DNA of 16,802 bases from Lachnospiraceae bacterium (GTDB lineage Bacteria; Bacillota; Clostridia; Lachnospirales; Lachnospiraceae). Under the pieces are notes generated by a model, which ran no database searches, was not told the DNA's origin, and saw nothing but the letters and a program-made list of their open reading frames with translations. The stretch is taken from contig CAAEHZ010000179.1 of NCBI GenBank assembly GCA_900755865.1, forward strand, positions 1 to 16,802, given 5' to 3'. Of the stretch, positions 7,331 through 15,444 are shown one piece after another (the stretch's first letter is position 1; each line of letters begins with the position of its first letter). A program made the translations under genes and the position numbers.

Positions 7331-8473
7331 ATGAAAAACAAAACATCCCAGCCCCCCATCCCGGACGTAGATATCATTGATTTGGAAGCAGAAGAAAAAA
7401 CTCCCGACGAAATTCAGGAGGATTTTCAGGAGGAAACGGAATATGAGGAAGCGGACGAAAAGAAGCGGAAACCTTTCCGTATCAATATGCACCTGATTCT
7501 CCTGTTTGTTTTCCTTATTTTTGTAGGCGGTCTTGTCTACAAATTTTTCACCTGGGGAGAGCGGATTGATTTATCCGAGATTTTCAAGGACGGGCAGGGC
7601 ACCTATGAGGATACCTACGATGAATTCCTTCCTCTGATAGGTGCAGACGGAAAGGCGGTTCCCGTGGATTACAGTGACGGGCTTACGATTGTGGCTTTTG
7701 GCAACGCCCCCTTTGCTGATGACAGGGATTCCGAAAAAAGTCTGGCTAACCTGATTGCAAAGGATGCCAATGCCACCGTTTATAACTGTTCCATCACTGG
7801 CAGCTATGTTGCTGCCCAGTCCACCGTTTTCAGTCCGGAATACAAGCCCATGGATATTTATACCCCGTACTGGATGGCAACCCTTTTCACTTCTACCGGT
7901 CAGACAAGAGAAGATATGGAAGACAATTTCCGTTATGCCGCAGAGCACCTTGGTGATGACTGCCCGGCAGATGCCGCAGAGGTGTTTGATACTCTGGCTT
8001 CCATCGATTTCAGCACCGTGGACGTTATTACCTTTATGTATGATGCCACGGATTATCTGATGGGAAATAATATGTACAACTTTGAAAACACCACAGATAT
8101 TACCTATTTTGCAAATAATCTGGAAGCTGCCATTGAACTGATTCAAAACGCTTTCCCCAACATCCGCATCATCGTTCTGGGACCTGCCTATGCTTACGGT
8201 CTGGAGGATGACGGCACTTATGTCAGCAGCGATATCAAGCGCTACGGCAATCAGGATGCTCTTTCCGTTTATTCCATTATGGAATGGAATACCTGTGCCT
8301 CCCGGAGTGTCACCTTTGTGGATAACCTTTACGGAACCATAACAGAGGATAACGCAAAGCAGTATCTGACAGATTACATCCATCTGAACCAGAAGGGCAG
8401 GGAAAAGATAGCCGAACGTTTCCTGTACGCCCTGAATTACTTTAATTCCGACAACAGTACGGCGCAGGACTAG
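7331..8473 (+). CDS. Membrane-anchored SGNH-fold protein with degenerate active site
   Basis: A 380-residue protein: acidic cytoplasmic N-terminus (about 12-43), KKRKPFR, one membrane helix (about 53-71), and an extracytoplasmic SGNH-like domain (about 118-370). It aligns throughout with the SGNH protein at 15441-16301: IVAFGNAPF to IVTFGDSVF, DFSTVD...YDATDYLMG to DFSGVE...HGLNDYYAG, FPNIRI to YPRIRV, and TDYIHLNQKGREKIAE to TDGLHPNEAGREKMAE. The nucleophile Ser is Ala126 and the block III Asn is Thr240, while Asp348 and His351 of block V remain. I infer a non-catalytic or altered function, such as glycan binding or partnering the active paralogue. The ATG at 7331 has GGAG about seven bases upstream. 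It is the only plus-strand gene here and converges on the glycan operon. Confidence 0.85.
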   Translation: MKNKTSQPPIPDVDIIDLEAEEKTPDEIQEDFQEETEYEEADEKKRKPFRINMHLILLFVFLIFVGGLVYKFFTWGERIDLSEIFKDGQGTYEDTYDEFLPLIGADGKAVPVDYSDGLTIVAFGNAPFADDRDSEKSLANLIAKDANATVYNCSITGSYVAAQSTVFSPEYKPMDIYTPYWMATLFTSTGQTREDMEDNFRYAAEHLGDDCPADAAEVFDTLASIDFSTVDVITFMYDATDYLMGNNMYNFENTTDITYFANNLEAAIELIQNAFPNIRIIVLGPAYAYGLEDDGTYVSSDIKRYGNQDALSVYSIMEWNTCASRSVTFVDNLYGTITEDNAKQYLTDYIHLNQKGREKIAERFLYALNYFNSDNSTAQD

Positions 8474-8480
8474 TTATTTT

Positions 8481-10403
8481 CTATTCCCCGCAGACCTCAT
8501 ACACATAAATTCCATAATAACTGTCCGCTGTTTCAAACGGTGCTTCCCGCAGAAGTTTTAACCCCTGTTCTGCCCCATTGGCAATGTAAGCAGCGGACAG
8601 AAGATAATCTCCTCCCAGCTCCTTCAGGGCTTTCGCGTTTATTTCATAATTCTGAAAATAGAAGTCATTTTTCTCTACGGTATAATATCCGGGACATTCT
8701 GAGCTGAAAAGATAACAGCGGTTTCCCCAGTCATCAAAATATCCGGTCAGATATTCACTTTTCGCCAGTTCCGGTTCCAGAATTTTCCGAAAGGCATGCT
8801 TATACTCCACAGAATAATTATTGGAATACCCGTCCAGACAAAAGAAGCCATGATACAGCGCTGCTGCCGGGTCAATTCCAAGACTGACTACCCGGTATTC
8901 CTCCTTTGTTTTCCCGGTGGTTTCCTGTAAAAAGGCATCCACCTGCTCCAATACCCCGATGGCATAATATTCCCGGAAACTTAAAATCCCATATTCCGGA
9001 TTCCGCAGCTTCTGTACATTGGATTTCACATCACTTTCCAGCAAAATATGGACTCCCGTCAGAAGAAGAGCTGCCCCAAGGACTACCCCAGGAATTTCCA
9101 ACAGGATATTCTTCTTACTGCCTTTTATTCTTTCCTGCATCAGGGTAATGCCACAGGCAACCGCCAAATACCAGAAACAGGGTGCCATCCATAAAACCCT
9201 GTCCAGTTGGAAGGCTCCCAGCACAGAAAGTCTGCCCCGCAGCCAGATCCCCGGTGTACTTCCCCACAGGGCTGCTGCCACCGCCAGACAAAAATTCACT
9301 GCCACGCAGACAATCAGCACCTTCTCCAGCGTGTTTCTTCTTTCTGCATTTTCCTTCCCCGCATCTCCTGCTTTCAGTTCTTCTCCTTCTGCTCCGGCAT
9401 TTACGGTTTCTGCTTTTCCCGTTTCCTCATTTTCTGTCCCTGTATCTCCTGCTTCTCCCGCTGCTTCCCTTCCTGCTCCGGCATTTACTCTTACTTCTTT
9501 TCTTACTGTTGCAATTTTCTTTCCTGTTCTTCTTTCCAGTATTCCCTCAAGCACCAACACCAGAAGTACCGTCAGCACAGGCAGTAAATGGTAATCCTCG
9601 CTGTGCTGTCCCCCTTTTAACAGATACTGCTTCAAAAGGCTCCAGAAGGAATTTGCCGTCAGCACATATTCTTCCTTATGGGAGGTAAAGCTTTCTCCGA
9701 TTCCCAAAATACCCGCCAGAAGCCGCCAGTTTTCCACAAGGTATGTGAAAAACAGCAGCAGCCATCCACAAAAAGCCCGGCTGAAATTCCCTTTTTTCCG
9801 GATAAGTAAAAACAACAGCCAGCATATCCCCAGTCCTAAAATACCAAAACCGGACAATACCAGAGAGGAATTCAGTGCAAAAAACAGGATGTAGCCATAG
9901 CAAAGCCACTTTTTCTTTCCCTCCTGCAGGCAAATGGCACACCAGACAAGCAGGGGAATCCCAAACTGTGAAAGCCCGTAAACCGGCAGAAAGGGCAGCC
10001 AGGCAAAGAGCACCGCAGAAACAACTGCCGCCTCATCCTTTCCCGTTACCCTTTTCGCCAGGAGATACATCCCCAGATATCCGAACAGCTTTCCCATCAA
10101 AAGCATGGCATTTAATCCAAAAAGGGCGTTCCCTCCCAGGAAAAACAGGACACAGGCAGGAGCAGGCATCGTCAGCGCCGTTTTGGATGCGCCATTCATA
10201 AATTCCGGCAGAGTACTTCCCGAAAACAGATGCTTTGCCTGTAACAAATAGGCAATCACTTCTCCATCCAACTGGTCATGATAGGTAAAAATGGCATTTT
10301 CCCCTAACGCAAATCCCGGAAGCAGGGTAAGAAAGACCAGTACCAGCCCTCCCCAAAACCAGAACTTTTCTTTATGAAAACTTTTGTTTTTCTGCCAGTC
10401 CAT
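8481..10403 (-). CDS. Large polytopic membrane protein, DUF6044/YkoS-like
   Basis: From the ATG at 10403 it has 640 residues with about a dozen membrane helices and a C-terminal soluble domain (about 475-640). After the first helix comes the loop GENAIFTYHDQLDGEVIAYLL, which I recognise from memory as typical of DUF6044 (B. subtilis YkoS) proteins; the layout is like GT-C glycosyltransferases, whose acidic first loop binds the sugar donor, but the reaction is not known. A 60-residue Ala/Gly/Glu-rich loop at about 300-360 interrupts the helices and looks expanded by duplication. AAGGAGG lies 12 bases before the ATG; 21 further in-frame codons lie upstream but within the preceding gene. It overlaps that gene by 32 bp, so the two are probably translated together. 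Last gene of the operon, ending 7 bp from the converging SGNH-like gene. Confidence 0.72.
   Translation of the reverse strand: MDWQKNKSFHKEKFWFWGGLVLVFLTLLPGFALGENAIFTYHDQLDGEVIAYLLQAKHLFSGSTLPEFMNGASKTALTMPAPACVLFFLGGNALFGLNAMLLMGKLFGYLGMYLLAKRVTGKDEAAVVSAVLFAWLPFLPVYGLSQFGIPLLVWCAICLQEGKKKWLCYGYILFFALNSSLVLSGFGILGLGICWLLFLLIRKKGNFSRAFCGWLLLFFTYLVENWRLLAGILGIGESFTSHKEEYVLTANSFWSLLKQYLLKGGQHSEDYHLLPVLTVLLVLVLEGILERRTGKKIATVRKEVRVNAGAGREAAGEAGDTGTENEETGKAETVNAGAEGEELKAGDAGKENAERRNTLEKVLIVCVAVNFCLAVAAALWGSTPGIWLRGRLSVLGAFQLDRVLWMAPCFWYLAVACGITLMQERIKGSKKNILLEIPGVVLGAALLLTGVHILLESDVKSNVQKLRNPEYGILSFREYYAIGVLEQVDAFLQETTGKTKEEYRVVSLGIDPAAALYHGFFCLDGYSNNYSVEYKHAFRKILEPELAKSEYLTGYFDDWGNRCYLFSSECPGYYTVEKNDFYFQNYEINAKALKELGGDYLLSAAYIANGAEQGLKLLREAPFETADSYYGIYVYEVCGE
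9390..9488 (-). repeat. Diverged 84-bp duplication encoding a low-complexity loop
   Basis: The 15-mer encoding VNAGA recurs exactly at 9474-9488 and 9390-9404, 84 bp (28 codons) apart, and downstream segments encoding AGDTGTENEE and AGDAGKENAE also correspond. This indicates an old in-frame duplication that produced the Glu/Ala/Gly-rich cytoplasmic or extracytoplasmic loop of the DUF6044-like protein. Confidence 0.6.
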
Positions 10404-11703
10404 CCTTCCCCTTTTCCTCCTTAAGCAGAAGCAGTGCCAGAGCCAGCCACAGACTGCTGATAGCAAAGCCCTCCTTGTAATCCATAAGCCCGGCTCCCCG
10501 CATGGTATACCAGAAAATCATTACCGCCGCTGTCAAAATCAGGGGCAGCAATGCGGGCAGCTCCTGTTTTAAGGGAAAATGCCCTCTCTGAATCCAGTCA
10601 ACCAGAAAAATCAGAAATGCAATTCCAAGCATCGCCCGGAACCACCAGCAGCTATAAGACAGATAAAGCCTCGTCCATTCCGGCGCCTGCTCCCTCATTT
10701 TCTCATAATTTTCCGCGGTACAGGAATCATAATAGCCGCCCTCTAACTGCTTCTGCACTGCAATAGGTGCCGCTCCGTACCCGACCATATCCCAGCGCAG
10801 ATAGGTCAGAATATTTTTCCAGCGGTTTTCCAGAGCATTCCATGCTATCTGCCTGTAGTAGGCATCCGCGCCCTCTTCTCCAAATGCTTCCTCCATCAGG
10901 GGCTGCATGACCCGTTCCATGTTATCCGGGTAAAAGGTAATTTCCCGCACAGATTCCCCCAGTGCCTCCAATACCTCCTCCGGCCACCCGTAAAAATCCG
11001 AAAGAATAAAAAACCAGGCAAAACGGCTTGCCATGGAAAACTCCACACTGCGATGCTTTTCCCCGGAAAGAGCTGCAGTCCCGGTTCCTGCCCCAGTTGC
11101 CAGAAGTGCTCCGCACAGGGTAACTAAAAGAAGGCGCAGCCTTATTTTTCCCCGCTTTTCCCTGCAAAGAAGCACCACCGCTGTTACCCCTGTCAGAATA
11201 CCGCCAAACAGCCGATATTCCGGCATCAGAAGGGACAGCAAAATCCAACAGGTCAAACTTCCTGCCAGCCGTCTGTAAAGCGGTTTCTTTTCCCCTGATT
11301 TTTCCAGCCATATCCGGGCAGCGCACCCGGCCTGTATAAAAAGCAAGGAGCCTGAAAAAGACCAGATACCCAGCGCCAGATGGCACTGCATCGCCATAGG
11401 GAAAGTCACAAGAGCAAGACTTCTGAACACCCTCTTCCCTGTGGATGCCTGACTCAGACTGTTGAAAAAGAAATCTGCTGCAGCTATCCCGAAGATAAGC
11501 TGCAACAGATACATTATCTGTGCATGGCTTCCGGTCAGCCGGAAAAGCCCCCGGTAAAGGAAGCTTTTGCTCTCCGCAAAGGTCTGGACTGCAGAAAAAT
11601 TCCGCCCCATCCAGACCAGTCCCAGAAGAATCTGTACCCCGAAGCCCCAATATAGACTTTCCTTCAAAACGGCACATAAGTGCCCCATTCCCTTTTTAAG
11701 CAT
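10372..11703 (-). CDS. Polytopic membrane protein of unknown family
   Basis: I do not recognise a named family. The 443-residue product has hydrophobic segments at about 17-32, 62-80, 94-125, 148-180, 188-212 and 360-430, with a large mostly hydrophilic region at about 240-355 that includes REITFYPDNMERVMQPLMEEAF and WKNILTYLRWDMVGYG. The layout (a clustered N-terminal helix bundle, one big soluble segment, C-terminal helices) fits a polymer-handling or GT-C-like envelope protein, but no catalytic motif is convincing. The ATG at 11703 has AGAGG four bases before it and overlaps the rffA stop by 8 bp (ATGCTTAA); the 3' end overlaps the next gene by 32 bp. Tight coupling on both sides implies that it works with the glycan machinery. 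Confidence 0.75.
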   Translation of the reverse strand: MLKKGMGHLCAVLKESLYWGFGVQILLGLVWMGRNFSAVQTFAESKSFLYRGLFRLTGSHAQIMYLLQLIFGIAAADFFFNSLSQASTGKRVFRSLALVTFPMAMQCHLALGIWSFSGSLLFIQAGCAARIWLEKSGEKKPLYRRLAGSLTCWILLSLLMPEYRLFGGILTGVTAVVLLCREKRGKIRLRLLLVTLCGALLATGAGTGTAALSGEKHRSVEFSMASRFAWFFILSDFYGWPEEVLEALGESVREITFYPDNMERVMQPLMEEAFGEEGADAYYRQIAWNALENRWKNILTYLRWDMVGYGAAPIAVQKQLEGGYYDSCTAENYEKMREQAPEWTRLYLSYSCWWFRAMLGIAFLIFLVDWIQRGHFPLKQELPALLPLILTAAVMIFWYTMRGAGLMDYKEGFAISSLWLALALLLLKEEKGKDGLAEKQKFS

Positions 11704-12823
11704 AAAACCTCTTAATCACCTGACAAATATCATCCACCTGTGTTTCCTTTAAGCCATAATACATGGGAAGTCTTGCAAGTCTTTCACTTTCTCTGGTGGT
11801 ATATCTATCCTCACCGTGGAATCTGCCGAAGCGCTTTCCGGCAGGAGCGGTATGCAGCGGAATGTAATGGAAAACAGACATAATGCCGTTTTCCTTCAAA
11901 TAGTCTATAAAAGCGGTTCTCTCTGTAATATCCTTTGCTTTTACATAGAACATATGGGCATTATGCACACACCCCTCCGGAACCACCGGAAGCTCCAGCC
12001 TGCCGCTCTCTGCCAGCGGAAGCAGGTTCTGATAATACCGGTTCCAGAGAGCCAGTCTTGCTTCATTGATTTCATCCGCCTTTTCCAGCTGCGCATACAG
12101 GTACGCTGCATTCATATCGCTTGGCAGATAAGAGGAGCCATAATTGACCCAGGTATATTTGTCAATCTGACCTCTGTAAAACTTGCTGCGGTTGGTTCCC
12201 TTTTCCCGGATGATTTCCGCTTCCTCCACATCCTTTCCATCCCGGATTAAAAGCGCTCCGCCTTCTCCCATACTGTAATTCTTTGTTTCATGAAAGCTGA
12301 AGCAGCCAAACTCTCCAAAGGTTCCCAGTGCCTTTCCCTTATAGGAGGACATAATTCCCTGAGCAGCATCCTCAATCACAATCAGATGATATTTCTTCGC
12401 CAGTGCCATAATCGTATCCATCTCGCAGGAAACGCCTGCATAATGCACCGGCACGATTGCCCTTGTCTTTTCCGTAATCGCTGCTTCAATCAGCGTTTCA
12501 TCAATATTCATGGTATCCGGGCGGATATCTACAAAGACAGGTACTGCTCCCCTGAGTACAAAAGCATCCGCTGTGGATACAAAGGTGTAAGAGGGCATAA
12601 TAACTTCATCCCCCGGCTGAATATCTGCCAGAAGCGCCGCCAGTTCTGTGGCATGGGTACAGGAGGTTGTCAGCAGACACTTTGTTGTCCCTGTCCTTTC
12701 CTCTATCCAGGCATTACATTTCTTTGTATAGGCGCCATCACCGCAGATTTTCTGGTTCTCCACACACTCCCGTATGTAATCCATCGCCTTTTCCCCGCAG
12801 GGCGGTACATTAAAATTTATCAT
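11696..12823 (-). CDS. rffA: dTDP-4-amino-4,6-dideoxygalactose transaminase
   Basis: PLP-dependent sugar aminotransferase of the DegT/DnrJ/EryC1/StrS class; makes dTDP-Fuc4N from dTDP-4-keto-6-deoxyglucose with glutamate as amino donor. The match to E. coli WecE/RffA, recalled from memory, is close along the whole length: GDEVIMPSYTFVSTADAFVL, DTMNIDETLIEAAIT, VPVHYAGVSCEMDTIMALAKK, EDAAQGIMSSYKGKALGT, SFHETKNYS with the PLP lysine (about residue 181), and FHYIPLH near the C-terminus. I chose the ATG at 12823 (375 residues, starting MINFNVPP) over the TTG two codons upstream because AAGGAG lies seven bases before it and E. coli WecE starts at the same place. It follows the GtrB-like gene by 86 bp. 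Its substrate is supplied by RfbA and RfbB, encoded at the left end of the window. Confidence 0.94.
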   Translation of the reverse strand: MINFNVPPCGEKAMDYIRECVENQKICGDGAYTKKCNAWIEERTGTTKCLLTTSCTHATELAALLADIQPGDEVIMPSYTFVSTADAFVLRGAVPVFVDIRPDTMNIDETLIEAAITEKTRAIVPVHYAGVSCEMDTIMALAKKYHLIVIEDAAQGIMSSYKGKALGTFGEFGCFSFHETKNYSMGEGGALLIRDGKDVEEAEIIREKGTNRSKFYRGQIDKYTWVNYGSSYLPSDMNAAYLYAQLEKADEINEARLALWNRYYQNLLPLAESGRLELPVVPEGCVHNAHMFYVKAKDITERTAFIDYLKENGIMSVFHYIPLHTAPAGKRFGRFHGEDRYTTRESERLARLPMYYGLKETQVDDICQVIKRFYA

Positions 12824-12909
12824 TTTCAATCTCCTTTTTCCAACTGCTGCTTCATTACTTGTCTGCTATTACTTTTCTTATTAGGAACTTCTGCCGTATT
12901 GCTTATCTG

Positions 12910-13866
12910 TTATCTCTTCTTCCAGCTCCCCACTACATTTCCCGCCACATTTTCTGTCACTCTGCGGATAATGTACTTGGGTCTGCCCTTTACTTCCTCA
13001 TAAATTCTGGCGATATAATGTCCGATTATCCCCAGGCTTAACATCAGAAAGCCTCCGATAATCAGAATCAGCAGAATAACTGTTGTAAATCCCTCCACGG
13101 AATTTCCCATCAAAAACCGCACCAGTGTCTGTATCGCCAGAACCACACTGAACAAAATGGAAATCAGTCCGAATACGGTAACCAGCTGCAGGGGCAGTGT
13201 GCTGAAGGATGTAGCATTGCGGACAGCATACCGCATCAGGCTGACAAAGGACCACTTGCTTTCCCCATACTGCCTTTCCTGAACCTCATAATAAACCGGT
13301 TCCGTACGGAACCCCGCCCAGAAGCTCAGCGCCCTGAAAAATGTATTTCTCTCCGGCAGCGAAAGCAGCACATTTACTACCTTCCTGTCCAGCAGCTTAA
13401 AATCCGAGGAGGCACTCATGTCCATTTTAATCAGACTGCTCATCACCTTATAGAAAAGCCCTGCCGAAAGCTTATGTCCAAGACTTTCCCTGCCCCGGCT
13501 TGTCTTAATTCCCTCTACAACCTCAACGCCGTCCTGCCACATTTTCCACATTTTCGGAATCACAGCCGGAGGATGCTGCAAATCACAGTCCATGACAATA
13601 ACCGCATCTCCCGTAGTCAGCTCCAAGCCGGCGAAAATCCCCGCTTCCTTTCCGAAATTTCGGGAAAATTCCGCTCCCTTAATCCGGGGATTTTTCTCTG
13701 CCTCCCGCTGTATGGCATCAAAGGTTCCGTCCACTGAACCGTCGCTGATAAAAATAAGTTCATATTCAATCTTATTTTCCTCCAGCACTCCGGTAAGCAC
13801 CGCCGTTGTATTGGCAATATTCTGTTCCTCATTATACGCCGGTAACACAATTGATAAAAGTGCCAT
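12910..13866 (-). CDS. GtrB-type polyprenyl-phosphate glycosyltransferase (GT2)
   Basis: A 318-residue family 2 glycosyltransferase of the GtrB/DPM1-like branch; it should move a sugar, typically glucose from a UDP donor, onto undecaprenyl phosphate at the inner membrane face. Seen: VLPAYNEEQNI (7-17), SDGSVDGT (41-48), FSRNFGKEAGIFAGLE, the metal-binding D93-C-D95 in DCDLQHPP, YGESKWSF near 215, two C-terminal membrane helices (about 230-253 and 265-290) and the final RPKYIIRR. The ATG at 13866 has GGAG about eight bases upstream. It lies 27 bp after the GtrII-like gene, which should use its lipid-linked product. The usual flippase partner GtrA is not in the window. The exact sugar cannot be read from the sequence. 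Confidence 0.9.
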   Translation of the reverse strand: MALLSIVLPAYNEEQNIANTTAVLTGVLEENKIEYELIFISDGSVDGTFDAIQREAEKNPRIKGAEFSRNFGKEAGIFAGLELTTGDAVIVMDCDLQHPPAVIPKMWKMWQDGVEVVEGIKTSRGRESLGHKLSAGLFYKVMSSLIKMDMSASSDFKLLDRKVVNVLLSLPERNTFFRALSFWAGFRTEPVYYEVQERQYGESKWSFVSLMRYAVRNATSFSTLPLQLVTVFGLISILFSVVLAIQTLVRFLMGNSVEGFTTVILLILIIGGFLMLSLGIIGHYIARIYEEVKGRPKYIIRRVTENVAGNVVGSWKKR

Positions 13867-13879
13867 TTACATCTCTCCT

Positions 13880-13893
13880 GCCCTTTTTCGGGC
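13880..13893 (-). other. Small GC hairpin between gtrII-like and gtrB-like genes
   Basis: Directly after the TAA of the GtrII-like gene, GCCC-GAAAAA-GGGC can form a 4-bp stem with a six-base loop, immediately before the AGGAG of the next gene. It may tune translation of the GT2 gene; it is too short and lacks a T-run for termination on this strand. Confidence 0.3.
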
Positions 13894-15444
13894 TTATTCT
13901 CTGTTGGCATTTTCTGTTTTCACATATAAAATGCCGTCTATTATCCGAATGGAATTTTCTCCTGGGAAGCTGTCCATCTCTATATATTCTTCGTCATAAT
14001 ACATTTCCTTCATGGCATCCGCCGGAAGAATATTCAGGGTTGCCCCCAGATAGTGCTGCATAAAAAGTCTGTAATTTTCTCCTGTATATAAAAGGCTGTC
14101 CCCGTTTAGTCCAATCATACCGCTTGTCACATCCAGGGTAATATCCGTTCCGGGAAACTCATCCTCCCCCACAACTCCTATCATGGCAATGGGAATCCCC
14201 TGATAATACCCTTCTGTCTGTTCGATTCTGTCCAACAGCCTTACACAGTAGGCATAGGTTTTCTCATACCGCTTCTGCAGGTTTGAATATCCTATATTAT
14301 CCACCACTCCGTAAAAGAAAACAAGTACCACGCCGCAGCAAAGCGCCAGCCACTGTAAAACGGCACCCTTTTTTCCCTCCTCCGTACCATTTCCCACAAA
14401 GGCAACCAGCCCAATCAGATACAGCACCCACTGATACCGCATGAGAAGGTGGTAGGTAACAGAAGGAGAAATTATTAAAATCACATTGGTAATTACAGGC
14501 AGCACCAAAACTGCCAGTATTATTATACCGAAAAATCCCGGCTTCTTCCACCATTTTCTGTTTTTCACCAGACCCCCGCCGGCAAAAAGGGCTGCGAAAA
14601 GCAACAGCAACAGCGCCACACCGGAAATCCAGTTCTGATATAACACATTTCCCCGCAGGGTAAATTTCAGGAAATCCACATACATCTGCTTTACCGAGGT
14701 AAGCAGCCCTGCGTTATTTCCCTGTGCCATGCCGTCAATTCCCTGATAGGATGCCAGCTGCTTTCCCTGTAACCGCAGAAGCACCTGTAAAATGCCGTAA
14801 TATAATACCACGCCCAAAATTCCCATATACAGATAATGCAGTATTTTTTTCAGCTTTTCCTTCCCCGTTCCATCCTCCGAAAGGAGCATGAGAATACAAA
14901 ACACCGATAAAATCATGGCAAAGGGAAGATATGCCTGATAAATGCCAAGGCTGAAAGCAAGACAGACGCCCCCCGCCAGAAAGCCCTTTTGATATTTTTT
15001 CGTAAGCACCACCGCATGCACTGCCAGAAGAAGCGCCAGCATATAGCCATCCAATGTAAACACATAGGCGAAGGTGGACGCAAGCGCCGGAAAAGAAGCA
15101 AGCAGCCCGCTGCACACCACAATTACCCAGGGCTTTTTCAACTCCAGTGCCTCTGTCAAAGCCGCCGCTGCCAGAGAAAGGAAAAGGATACCAAGAAGCC
15201 CAATCACCCAGGGGATTGTATAAAAGGAAGAAAAACCGCATGCCACCATCAAAAACCATCTGCCGGAGGTAATCATGTTCTGGTCAAAGTACATGCTGTC
15301 CAGCCCGTCATGGTTTGGCACATCCATCAAAAGCGCCGGCATATGCACCAGAAGCGCCGTTACCGCCGCTGCCAGAAAGGCAAGCTTCCACTCCCTTTTT
15401 ATTTTTCCCCGTAACTTTTCATAAAACGCCATCGGTGTTGTCAT
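13894..15444 (-). CDS. GtrII-type membrane glucosyltransferase
   Basis: A 516-residue polytopic protein resembling the Glucos_trans_II (GtrII) family, which transfers a sugar from polyprenyl phosphate onto a surface polymer outside the membrane. The first extracytoplasmic loop after helix 1 carries NHDGLDSMYFDQNMITSGRWF (residues 44-64), with the acidic residues and the GRW expected in this family; about ten further helices follow, then a soluble C-terminal tail (about 395-516). The ATG at 15444 overlaps the stop of the SGNH gene (ATGA) and has GGAG six to seven bases upstream, which I prefer over the GTG at 15465. Downstream by 27 bp is the GtrB-like gene, the expected donor-lipid maker. Its partner in the SGNH gene suggests that the branch may also be acylated or de-acylated. 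Confidence 0.85.
   Translation of the reverse strand: MTTPMAFYEKLRGKIKREWKLAFLAAAVTALLVHMPALLMDVPNHDGLDSMYFDQNMITSGRWFLMVACGFSSFYTIPWVIGLLGILFLSLAAAALTEALELKKPWVIVVCSGLLASFPALASTFAYVFTLDGYMLALLLAVHAVVLTKKYQKGFLAGGVCLAFSLGIYQAYLPFAMILSVFCILMLLSEDGTGKEKLKKILHYLYMGILGVVLYYGILQVLLRLQGKQLASYQGIDGMAQGNNAGLLTSVKQMYVDFLKFTLRGNVLYQNWISGVALLLLLFAALFAGGGLVKNRKWWKKPGFFGIIILAVLVLPVITNVILIISPSVTYHLLMRYQWVLYLIGLVAFVGNGTEEGKKGAVLQWLALCCGVVLVFFYGVVDNIGYSNLQKRYEKTYAYCVRLLDRIEQTEGYYQGIPIAMIGVVGEDEFPGTDITLDVTSGMIGLNGDSLLYTGENYRLFMQHYLGATLNILPADAMKEMYYDEEYIEMDSFPGENSIRIIDGILYVKTENANRE

Noticed and set aside
7571..8383. 270-codon minus-strand open frame opposite the SGNH-like gene
   Set aside because: The plus strand encodes a protein that aligns with the other SGNH protein in the window and has a promoter and ribosome binding site; the opposite frame has neither.
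9019..9688. Plus-strand open frames of 191 and 168 codons opposite the DUF6044-like gene
   Set aside because: Their Ser/Pro/Leu-rich products arise from the complement of the Glu/Ala/Gly-rich loop on the minus strand; no domain and no initiation signal.
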